Below, one piece after another: positions 21,386 to 27,726 of a DNA stretch of 39,509 nucleotides. The notes under the pieces were generated by a model. That model worked only from the letters and a program-made list of their open reading frames with translations. It did not search any database and was not told where the DNA came from. Position 1 is the stretch's first letter. Each line of letters opens with the position of its first letter. The DNA is from a virus: positions 1 through 39,509 of the IMG/VR virus record IMGVR_UViG_3300001918_000034. The stretch is one strand, 5' to 3'. The position numbers and the translations under genes were made by a program.

Positions 21386-21688
21386 ATGACTGCATTCGAC
21401 CTTGAGGGGATCAAGACGCATCTTGCGGACAAATGGCATGGGAAGTGCCCGATGTGCGAAGCAAACATCTGGCACATTTCAGAAAAGCTATTCCAGCTCA
21501 CTGAGTTCTTCGAGGGTGCGACGGTGGTAGGAGGCAGCGTCGTGCCGGTACTTCCGATTGCGTGTCAGAACTGCGGCTTTACTGTCCTTGTCAGCCCTCT
21601 TGTCGCCGCACGCGCGACCGCTTCCCCCTCGCCAAGTGAGGGCAGCGCCGTCAACGCTGCCAAAGATGGACAAGGCGGGGAGGGCTAG
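21386..21688 (+). CDS. small zinc-ribbon protein
   Basis: 100 residues from the ATG at 21386, seven bases after a GGAG; a GTG two codons earlier is too close to the SD. Seen: CPMC (C21, C24) and CQNC (C60, C63) forming a four-Cys zinc ribbon, with W17/W29 and a GGSVVPVLPIACQNCGF segment of the kind seen in a widespread uncharacterised family of about 80-100-residue proteins. A low-complexity Ala/Ser tail follows. Three bases separate it from the next gene, so both are co-translated. The upstream 150-base gap contains an A-rich segment near 21340-21350 but no certain promoter. Confidence 0.72.
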   Translation: MTAFDLEGIKTHLADKWHGKCPMCEANIWHISEKLFQLTEFFEGATVVGGSVVPVLPIACQNCGFTVLVSPLVAARATASPSPSEGSAVNAAKDGQGGEG

Positions 21689-21691
21689 CCA

Positions 21692-22216
21692 GTGTCCCAA
21701 AAGCCAGATTTTCAGATTTCCCATGATCTTTCGATCATGAAGCCCAGCGCCGATCAGGCCTACCCTATCGCTCGCGCCGAGTGGAGAAGTATCCGTGAGC
21801 GCTTAGGTGGCATGTCGGGCGAGCCCTTTGCGCTTCAGACTGCAGGGTCTCTGACACTGGGTGTTGTTTTTGCCCTGGTCATAAACCTGGCCACGGGCGC
21901 CTATAGCGCCGATAGCCAGCGAGTCGCCTTCGCCGTTGCCGCGACGGCCTCTTGCTGCCTCACGCTCGTTGGCATCGCGTTCTACTATTTGGCAGGCGAA
22001 CAACGCAAGCTGTATCGAAGCCGCATTTCAGACATCGTTGACGAGATGAAGAGGATAGAGGCGCGATTTGCGGCCGAGAGCCCGCCGAAGGCTGACGCCT
22101 CCGACCCCTTGGATCTAGCGGATTATGTGAAGCACCTACGGAGCCTTAATCAGGCGATGAAGTCGAAGGTAGAGATCCTGATTACGCCTAAGGATCCTCC
22201 CGACAGGCCGCGCTGA
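21692..22216 (+). CDS. two-TM membrane protein paired with the zinc ribbon
   Basis: 174-residue membrane protein, unrecognised. GTG start at 21692 with GGGAGG upstream; an ATG at 21737 is an alternative start, and a perfect hairpin CATGATC-TTTC-GATCATG (21722-21739) ends on that ATG. Seen: two membrane helices (about residues 52-72, LTLGVVFALVINLATG, and 78-103, VAFAVAATASCCLTLVGIAFYYLAG) and a charged cytoplasmic C-terminal half with coiled-coil tendency (ISDIVDEMKRIEARFAAE). The 2-TM plus cytosolic tail layout and linkage to a zinc ribbon resemble effector/sensor pairs, but no known system is recognised. Confidence 0.72.
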   Translation: MSQKPDFQISHDLSIMKPSADQAYPIARAEWRSIRERLGGMSGEPFALQTAGSLTLGVVFALVINLATGAYSADSQRVAFAVAATASCCLTLVGIAFYYLAGEQRKLYRSRISDIVDEMKRIEARFAAESPPKADASDPLDLADYVKHLRSLNQAMKSKVEILITPKDPPDRPR

Positions 22217-22237
22217 AGGTCTAGACACGAATCTCAT

Positions 22238-22282
22238 CTTGCTGAAACGCTAGTCGCGCGACGCGGGGCGAATCATCGCCCC
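22238..22282 (+). promoter_or_regulatory. candidate late promoter element and start-blocking hairpin for I
   Basis: CTTGCTGAAACGCTAG (22238-22253) matches the element upstream of the lysis operon in 14 of 16 bases. It is followed by the palindrome GTCGCGCGAC (22253-22262) and a perfect hairpin GGGGCGA-ATCA-TCGCCCC (22265-22282) ending directly before the ATG of I. In Mu, a C-dependent promoter PI lies at this point. The hairpin would hide the ribosome-binding region, so a translational control or a pause is possible. Confidence 0.6.
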
Positions 22283-23254
22283 ATGCACCGCATAACCACC
22301 CTCGCTCTCTGCACCGAACTCGGCCTGCTCGCCGCTGGCGACGCGCCGGGTGTTCCGGGTGCCATCCCACTGATTCCGGCCGGCCCCACCGTGCGGGGGC
22401 GCGATGGCCGCGAGTGGACCTTCGACCAGCCTTCGATTGACGCCGTTCTGCAGGCCTTCGAAGCGCGCGGCGTCGAGCTGCCCATCGATTGGGAACACGC
22501 CACCCAGCACCGCGCGCCGCGTGGCGAGGCCGCGCCCGCCGCTGGCTGGATCACTGCGCTCAATGTGCGCGGCGGTGCCCTGTGGGCTGACGTGCAGTGG
22601 ACCGACCGCGGTCATGACCAGGTGCTGGCCCGCGAGTACCGCTACATCAGCCCCGTCTTCGACTTCGATCCCAACACCGGCCGCATCGTGCGGCTGGTGT
22701 CTGCCGGGCTGACCAACACGCCCAACTTGCCGCTGCAAGCCCTCAACCAGGAGCAACCCATGAAGCTCAGCCTGACCGCCGCCCTGGCGGCCGCCCTTGG
22801 CGTGTCCGCCGATGCCGATGAAGCCACCGCCCTGACCGCCATCGAGTCGCTGAAGACCGCCACCAACCGCGAGGCCACCAACCTGGAGCGCTACGTGCCG
22901 CGCGCCGATTACGACCAGGTGCTGCAGCGCGCGACCAACGCCGAGCAGCAGCTGCTCCAGCGCGACACGGTTGCGCACAAGACGGCCGTCGACGCGGCGA
23001 TCGAAAGCGCGCTGCAGGCTCGCAAGATCGCCCCGACCTCGGTCGATTACCACCGCGCCAGCTGCAGCGATCGTAGCGGCTTGGAGCGCTTCCAGGCTTT
23101 CGTGGCCAGCGCACCGGTCATCGCCCCGGACGCGGGCATCGAGGGTCCGCCGCCGGGCGCTACCAAGACCGCGCTCAACGCCGAGCAGCAGCAGGCCGCG
23201 CGCCTCCTGGGCCTGACGCCCGAGGAGTACGCGAAGCGCCTGCCCACCGACTGA
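22283..23254 (+). CDS. I: Mu gpI-like head maturation protease
   Basis: 323-residue Mu prophage I protein, the protease that processes scaffold and itself during head assembly. Seen: the opening ITTLALCTELGLLAAG and IPLIPAGPTVRGRDGREW, the ELPIDWEHATQ motif (His near residue 73) and AREYRYISPVFDFDP (Ser near 121), both conserved in the family, then a linker and a C-terminal helical scaffold region. First gene of the rightward structural operon; the usual upstream gene G lies 22 kb away. A hairpin occupies the bases directly before the ATG. Confidence 0.92.
   Translation: MHRITTLALCTELGLLAAGDAPGVPGAIPLIPAGPTVRGRDGREWTFDQPSIDAVLQAFEARGVELPIDWEHATQHRAPRGEAAPAAGWITALNVRGGALWADVQWTDRGHDQVLAREYRYISPVFDFDPNTGRIVRLVSAGLTNTPNLPLQALNQEQPMKLSLTAALAAALGVSADADEATALTAIESLKTATNREATNLERYVPRADYDQVLQRATNAEQQLLQRDTVAHKTAVDAAIESALQARKIAPTSVDYHRASCSDRSGLERFQAFVASAPVIAPDAGIEGPPPGATKTALNAEQQQAARLLGLTPEEYAKRLPTD
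22760..23254 (+). CDS. Z: internal in-frame start: scaffold protein Z
   Basis: ATG at 22760 inside I, same frame, preceded by an excellent SD (AGGAG, 5 bases upstream of the ATG). Product of 164 residues (MKLSLTAALAAALG...) corresponding to the C-terminal scaffold part of I. Mu expresses its scaffold Z in exactly this way. The scaffold would guide capsid assembly and be removed by I. Confidence 0.82.
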   Translation: MKLSLTAALAAALGVSADADEATALTAIESLKTATNREATNLERYVPRADYDQVLQRATNAEQQLLQRDTVAHKTAVDAAIESALQARKIAPTSVDYHRASCSDRSGLERFQAFVASAPVIAPDAGIEGPPPGATKTALNAEQQQAARLLGLTPEEYAKRLPTD

Positions 23255-23318
23255 TGCCTCGCGACTCGCGAGCACCGCGCCCCCACGCGCCCCACCACGC
23301 AACCGCTAGAGGCTCCTC

Positions 23319-24215
23319 ATGGCTCTCATCACCAATGCACTGATTACGGCCCTGTTCCAGGGCTTCCGCGGCGAGTTTCAGGCCGCCTTCGATGCCACGC
23401 CCACCGACTGGCAGAAGGTGGCGACGATGGTGCCCAGCACCACCGCCGGCAACACCTACGGCTGGCTGGGTCAGTTCCCGAGTCTGCGTGAGTGGATCGG
23501 CCCGCGTGTCATCAAGGACATGCAGGCAGACGCCTACCAGATCCTCAACAAGACCTTCGAGGCGACGGTCGGTGTGAAGCGCACCGACATCGAAGACGAC
23601 AACCTCGGCATCTATCGCCCGCTGTTTGCCGAGATGGGCCGCGCCTCGGCGTCGCACCCGGATGAGCTGATTTTCGCGCTGCTGGCTGCCGGTGGCAGCA
23701 CGCTCTGCTACGACGGCCAGAACTTCTTCGACACTGATCACCCGGTCTATGCGAACACCGATGGGACCGGTGCTGTCACCCCGATCAGCAACGTCAACAC
23801 CAGCGGCAGCGGCCCCAACTGGTACCTGCTCGACGTGAGCCGGCCGCTGAAGCCGCTGATCCTGCAGGTGCGCGCGAAAGCCGACCTGCAGGCGATGACC
23901 GACCGCAACGATGAGGGCGTGTTCACCAACGACGAGTACCGCTACGGCGTTCGAGCCCGCCACAACGCCGGCTTCGGCTTCTGGCAGATGGCCTACCGCA
24001 GTAACCAAGCGCTGACGCCCGAAACCTACGGCGCCGCGCGCGCTGCGATGCGGGCCTTCAAGGCCGATGGCGGTCGCCCGCTGGGCATCCGGCCGAACCT
24101 GCTGGTGGTGCCTTCCTCGCTCGAAGGCGTCGCCCGGAAGATCGTGGTGAAGGACGAGGACGGCGGTAACGAGTGGGCCGGCACTGCCGAAGTGTTGGAC
24201 AGCGACTGGATCTGA
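23319..24215 (+). CDS. T: Mu gpT-like major head protein
   Basis: 298-residue major capsid subunit of the Mu gpT family. Seen: MALITNALITALFQGFRGEF, then YGWLGQFPSLREWIGPRVI and DDNLGIYRPLFAEMGRASA with the typical GQNFFDTDHPVY motif (residues about 130-142). Good SD (GAGG) before the ATG. It follows I by 64 bases that include a small hairpin (CTCGCG-ACT-CGCGAG, 23258-23272). A strong hairpin after T probably sets its relative abundance. Confidence 0.94.
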   Translation: MALITNALITALFQGFRGEFQAAFDATPTDWQKVATMVPSTTAGNTYGWLGQFPSLREWIGPRVIKDMQADAYQILNKTFEATVGVKRTDIEDDNLGIYRPLFAEMGRASASHPDELIFALLAAGGSTLCYDGQNFFDTDHPVYANTDGTGAVTPISNVNTSGSGPNWYLLDVSRPLKPLILQVRAKADLQAMTDRNDEGVFTNDEYRYGVRARHNAGFGFWQMAYRSNQALTPETYGAARAAMRAFKADGGRPLGIRPNLLVVPSSLEGVARKIVVKDEDGGNEWAGTAEVLDSDWI

Positions 24216-24238
24216 TCCCAACTCTCACCGACTGATCC

Positions 24239-24266
24239 GGCCGGCGGCGCGTGAGCGTCGCCGGCC
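24239..24266 (+). terminator. hairpin / possible attenuator after major head gene
   Basis: 11-base-pair stem GGCCGGCGGCG / CGTCGCCGGCC with one G-U pair and a 6-base loop, between T and the next gene, no proper T-run. A partial terminator or an RNase-protecting 3' hairpin would raise T expression over downstream genes. Confidence 0.5.
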
Positions 24267-24280
24267 TTCAGGAGACACCC

Positions 24281-24733
24281 ATGTCCCAGCGCTTCTTCCG
24301 CACCCGCACGGCTGCACACGCGCGCTACTTCCGCGGCGGCATCCAGTTCGGCCCGCAGGCCACTGCGGTGCCGGCCAACCATCCGCGCATCGAGCTGCTG
24401 CTCGCTGACCCGCACCTGGTCGAGGTCGCGGACAGCGCAGAGCGCGAGGACTCGAACACCCCGCAGAGAGAGGGCGATGCGTCGCGGTCTGACGCGACAG
24501 CCTCCCGCAGCCGTGAGTCGACGGCTGCGGGCGGTAAGCCCACCTCGGAGGCGACGCCGGAGGGCTCGACCACCTCCGGAACCGCTGGCGGCGTTCCCCC
24601 CGACGTCGACAGCGGTAGCCGTGGCGAGGGCGCCGGACACGGGCCGGTCGCACCGGTCTCCAGCGCCCCAAGCCGAACCACCAAGACCCCTGCCGCGAAG
24701 GCAGTTGCCAAGCCCACCAAGGCGAAGGTCTGA
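24281..24733 (+). CDS. Mu gp35-like protein with low-complexity tail
   Basis: 150-residue protein at the gp35 position. Seen: an N-terminal domain of about 55 residues (RFFRTRTAAHARYFRGGIQF, then HPRIELLLADPHLVEV) resembling the small N-terminal domain found in Mu/FluMu gp35-type proteins, followed by a disordered Ser/Thr/Gly/Ala tail ending in a Lys/Ala-rich stretch. SD GGAG before the ATG. Function in virion assembly unknown. Confidence 0.72.
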   Translation: MSQRFFRTRTAAHARYFRGGIQFGPQATAVPANHPRIELLLADPHLVEVADSAEREDSNTPQREGDASRSDATASRSRESTAAGGKPTSEATPEGSTTSGTAGGVPPDVDSGSRGEGAGHGPVAPVSSAPSRTTKTPAAKAVAKPTKAKV

Positions 24734-24736
24734 TCC

Positions 24737-25258
24737 ATGTATGTGACGCCCGCCCAACTCTCGACCGGAGCCGGTGCCAGCCTGGAGCTGGCCCAGCTCT
24801 TCGAGCTGCCGCTGGAGCTGTGGCAGCTGACGCTTTCGGGCGGCGATCGCAGCGCCTACAGCGCAGCAGAGATCGACGCGGCGGATGCGGCGCTGGCTGC
24901 GGTGCTCGACGCCTGCGAACGCGCCGGCGGCGAACTTGAGGCTTACCTCGCGCAGCGAGGCTATGAGCTGCCGCTGGACCTTGCGGCCTTCCCGGTGCTC
25001 GGCACCTGGGGGCGAGCGATCGCCCGCTACCACGTGCACCTGTCTCGCGAGCGCGCCAGCACGGAGCTGGGCCGCATCGAGCGCGACTATCGCGAGGCGC
25101 GCGCGGCATTGGAGCGAGTTGCCGCTGGCCAGCTCAGCCTGGGCGCCAACGATCCACTGGCGCCCGGCGACTCGGACCCGGATGCCGAGGACACAGGGCC
25201 GATTCGCTTCACTTCGAAGCCGCGCCTGTTCTCGCGCCACAGCCTGGACGCGCTGTGA
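24737..25258 (+). CDS. Mu gp36-like head-tail connector (DUF1320)
   Basis: 173-residue DUF1320 protein. Seen: the family opening MYVTPAQL, AEIDAADAALAAVLDACERA, YLAQRGYELPL and a helical ARYHVHLSRERASTELGRIE with RDYREARAALERVAAGQLSL. Homologous proteins are head-completion adaptors. It is translationally coupled to the next gene (GTGA overlap). Confidence 0.88.
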   Translation: MYVTPAQLSTGAGASLELAQLFELPLELWQLTLSGGDRSAYSAAEIDAADAALAAVLDACERAGGELEAYLAQRGYELPLDLAAFPVLGTWGRAIARYHVHLSRERASTELGRIERDYREARAALERVAAGQLSLGANDPLAPGDSDPDAEDTGPIRFTSKPRLFSRHSLDAL

Positions 25259-25695
25259 GCTTTCCCACGGCCTCAGCGATTGAGCGGCTGCAGGGCGTCA
25301 GCGCGCTGAAGTTGATCGGCGACGCAGCGGACCTCGCCACCGCGATCGCGCAGAAGCCGCGAGCGGCGCCGGCCGCGTATGTGGTGCACCAGCGCCAGGG
25401 TGAGCCGCCGATCGGCGTGAGCAATGGCGTGCTGCTGCAGAACATTCGCGTGAGCCTGCAGGTGGTGCTGTTCGTCAGCCATGCCGGCACCGTCGAGTCG
25501 GGCTCTGCAGCCCGCCGCGTGATGGATGCCCTGCAGGCCGATATCGACGCGCGCCTCATGGGTTGGAGCCCGGACAGCTTCACGCGCTTCGGCGCGCTGC
25601 ACTTCGTCGGCGCGCGCGACGAGTTCTACGCCACCGGCTGGCTCTGCAGTCAGGTGATCTACGAAACCAAGTACCGAGCGGAGGTTCGCCAGTGA
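25255..25695 (+). CDS. Mu gp37-like protein (DUF1834 / tail terminator type)
   Basis: 146-residue protein, GTG start overlapping the gp36-like stop. Seen: SAIERLQGVSALKLIGDAAD, LLQNIRVSLQVVLFVS, then DALQADIDARLMGWSP and VGARDEFYATGWLCSQVIYE. The size and position of a gp37/tail-terminator protein, which caps the tail and joins it to the head. GTGA overlap with the next small gene. Confidence 0.8.
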   Translation: MSFPTASAIERLQGVSALKLIGDAADLATAIAQKPRAAPAAYVVHQRQGEPPIGVSNGVLLQNIRVSLQVVLFVSHAGTVESGSAARRVMDALQADIDARLMGWSPDSFTRFGALHFVGARDEFYATGWLCSQVIYETKYRAEVRQ

Positions 25696-25931
25696 ACGCC
25701 CTTCCCATGCCGCGCGACGGCGGCAGCTACCGCCGCGAGCCAGACGGCAGCCTGACTTGCCTACAACCCACAACGGCCGACGCCGGTTCGGTAGGCACCC
25801 CCAGCCAGCACGTCGAGGGCGAAGTGGAGGTTCTCGACCTGGCTGAGCAAACCCACGACGGCAGCGCCACCGCACTGCCGCCCATCGAATCCGCGCCGCG
25901 CCGGCGCACCAGCGCCCGTACGAAGGAGTAA
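25692..25931 (+). CDS. small tail-region protein, disordered
   Basis: 79-residue protein with GTG start overlapping the previous stop (GTGA). Opening MPRDGGSYRREPDGSLTCLQ (from residue 6) is a motif seen in short proteins at the gp38 position of other Mu-like phages; the rest is low-complexity Glu/Thr/Pro/Ala with a basic end. It may be an accessory of the tail tube gene that follows 3 bases later. Confidence 0.62.
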   Translation: MNALPMPRDGGSYRREPDGSLTCLQPTTADAGSVGTPSQHVEGEVEVLDLAEQTHDGSATALPPIESAPRRRTSARTKE

Positions 25932-25934
25932 CCC

Positions 25935-26864
25935 ATGCCTTTCCGCAGTTCTGAAGATCGCGTCGGCCTGCTGGCCATCGAGACCACCTACGGCGTCGCC
26001 GCCACCATCACCGCCGCGAACGCACTGCTGCTGATGAACAGCAGCATCGAGCCTGCTGCCGACAAGCTGGAGCGTGCGGTTGATCGACCGTACTTCGGCG
26101 GCGACCCCTTCGTCCTGGTCGGGAAGCGCATCACCTTCCGTGCCGAAGTGGACCTCATCGGTGCGGCTGCAGCGGGCACTGCCGCGCCCCTGTCTGCGTT
26201 GCTGCGCATCTGCAGCCACAGCGAGACGCTCACGCCCACCACCAGCGCGGTCTACGCTCCGATCAGCACGGGCGTGCCGAGCGGCACCTTCGACTTCTAC
26301 TGGGCAGGCATTCGCTTCCGCATGCTCGGCGTGCGCGGGTCGATGGACATGACCTTCAACATCCGTGAGTACGCCAAGGCCAGCGTGCAGCTCACCGGCT
26401 TGCTGGTGATCCCGCAGGACGGCGAGGCGCCTGTCGGCATCGACTGGTCTGCCTTCCAGACGCCGCCTGCGATCGAGACCGAGACCTGGAACTGCCAGGT
26501 CGGTGGCACGGCGGTCCACGCTCGCCAGCTGAGCCTGAACGCCAACGCGACCATCCCGCTGATCGAGACCAGCGAAAGCCGTCAGGTCATCGTGACCGAT
26601 CGCAAGCCGGCCGGCAGCCTGCAGGTGGTCAAGAACGATCTGCTCTCGGTCTGGAACCCGTGGGCGCTGGCGGATGCGCAGAGCGTCGTCACCATCACCA
26701 ACACCATCACGCGCTCGGCCGGTTTGAACGTCGCGGTGCCGATCCGCGCCCAGCTCGAATACCCGCGGCCGATCGACATCGAGGGCGTCGCTGGCTTCGA
26801 GATCCCCTTCACCGCTGTGCCCAGCGGTGCCGGCGGCGACGAGTACTCGATCACCTACACCTGA
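25935..26864 (+). CDS. tail tube (major tail) protein of a siphovirus-type tail
   Basis: 309-residue major tail protein. Seen: PFRSSEDRVGLLAIETTYGV and LMNSSIEPAADKLER at the N-terminus and beta-rich sections throughout, with FDFYWAGIRFRMLGVRGSMD and AFQTPPAIETETWNCQVGG. Homologous in style to tube proteins of B3/D3112-type Mu-like phages with flexible tails. No tail sheath gene follows, in contrast to Mu (gpL), so the tail is non-contractile. A strong hairpin follows the gene. Confidence 0.83.
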   Translation: MPFRSSEDRVGLLAIETTYGVAATITAANALLLMNSSIEPAADKLERAVDRPYFGGDPFVLVGKRITFRAEVDLIGAAAAGTAAPLSALLRICSHSETLTPTTSAVYAPISTGVPSGTFDFYWAGIRFRMLGVRGSMDMTFNIREYAKASVQLTGLLVIPQDGEAPVGIDWSAFQTPPAIETETWNCQVGGTAVHARQLSLNANATIPLIETSESRQVIVTDRKPAGSLQVVKNDLLSVWNPWALADAQSVVTITNTITRSAGLNVAVPIRAQLEYPRPIDIEGVAGFEIPFTAVPSGAGGDEYSITYT

Positions 26865-26897
26865 TCCACCGCACTCAGCGGACCGACCGCGACATCC

Positions 26898-26926
26898 GGC
26901 GGCCGCGCGCGATCGCGGCCGCCTTT
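26898..26926 (+). terminator. terminator/attenuator after the tail tube gene
   Basis: Perfect 10-base-pair stem GGCGGCCGCG / CGCGGCCGCC (26898-26907, 26914-26923), 6-base loop, then TTT. It lies between the tube gene and the chaperone gene in one operon, so it probably acts as a partial terminator that keeps tube protein abundant. Confidence 0.68.
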
Positions 26927-26946
26927 CCCCAAGCACGAGGACCGAC

Positions 26947-27360
26947 ATGCTCAAGCTCACCCAGACCAGCACCTTCGCCACCACCGTCAAGGTGCGCCTG
27001 CCCACCGACAAGCCGGGCGTATTCAACGAGGGCGACTTTACTGCTCGCTTCAAGTTCGTCGAGCCGGACAAGTTTCTGGAGTTCGTCGACGGCGTGCGCG
27101 AGGTCGGTGAAGTGGATGACCACGGCAACCGCCAGCTGGCCACCACGCTGGAGATCACTCAGTACCAGCGCGAGGTGCTGGGCCAGGTGCTGGAAGGCGT
27201 CGAGGGCATCGGCGACGGCCACGGGACGGCCTTCGAACCGGAGAAGCAGAAGGAGATGGTGTTCGCACACCTGACGCTCCTGCAGGCGACGTTCGATGCC
27301 TTCTTCAGCGGCTATCGCGCAGCCCCGGCAAAAAACTCGAAGCGGTCGCCGAAGCGCTGA
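26947..27360 (+). CDS. tail assembly chaperone, short form (G-like)
   Basis: 137-residue protein preceding the tape measure, the position of lambda gpG. Seen: beta-rich N-terminus (MLKLTQTSTFATTVKVRLPT), then VEPDKFLEFVDGVREVGE and helical TLEITQYQREVLGQVLEGV. Near its end, at 27330-27336, lies a canonical slippery heptamer; ribosomes that do not slip stop at 27358-27360. Confidence 0.82.
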   Translation: MLKLTQTSTFATTVKVRLPTDKPGVFNEGDFTARFKFVEPDKFLEFVDGVREVGEVDDHGNRQLATTLEITQYQREVLGQVLEGVEGIGDGHGTAFEPEKQKEMVFAHLTLLQATFDAFFSGYRAAPAKNSKRSPKR

Positions 27361-27695
27361 GCGGCGGCCGCAAGTCGATCGATACCAAGGGCATCGCCGA
27401 ACAGCTGAGAGCGTTCGGCGCACCCGCTGAGGTGATCGCCCGCGTCGAGGGCACACCTCAGAGCAACAAGGTGGGCGTGCTGCCCTGCAACTGGCTCGCG
27501 GTGCGCATCTACCGGGCCTGCCAGTGGACCCTGCTGATGGGCTACGGCGCAGCGATGTGGCAGGGCATTTCTCAGTCCGAGCTGCGATCTGCGCTGCTGG
27601 TGCATCGGGTGCCAAGGCAGAGCTGGGAAGACGTGAGCGATCGGGTGGCGAGTCTGGTGGCAGCAGCGCGGCCACTGCTCAACGCCAAGCGATGA
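26947..27695 (+). CDS. tail assembly chaperone, frameshifted long form (GT-like)
   Basis: Predicted fusion product of 249 residues: 130 residues of the short form, a -1 slip at A-AAA-AAC (27330-27336), then 119 residues in the -1 frame starting LEAVAEALSGGRKSIDTKGI and containing LPCNWLAVRIYRACQWTLLM and ending at the TGA 27693-27695. The -1 frame has no SD/start of its own immediately after the junction. In lambda the GT form binds the tape measure while G binds the tube. Arrangement, signal and position all agree. Confidence 0.82.
27330..27371 (+). promoter_or_regulatory. programmed -1 ribosomal frameshift signal
   Basis: Slippery heptamer A-AAA-AAC in the correct phase (zero-frame codons GCA AAA AAC), 5-base spacer (27337-27341), then a 9-base-pair stem GCGGTCGCC / GGCGGCCGC (27342-27350, 27363-27371; one G-U pair) with a 12-base loop containing part of the zero-frame TGA. 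This is the textbook layout of tail-chaperone frameshift sites. Confidence 0.87.
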
Positions 27696-27726
27696 GAACG
27701 CCGACCCCGGCCAAGTAGGAGAGCCC

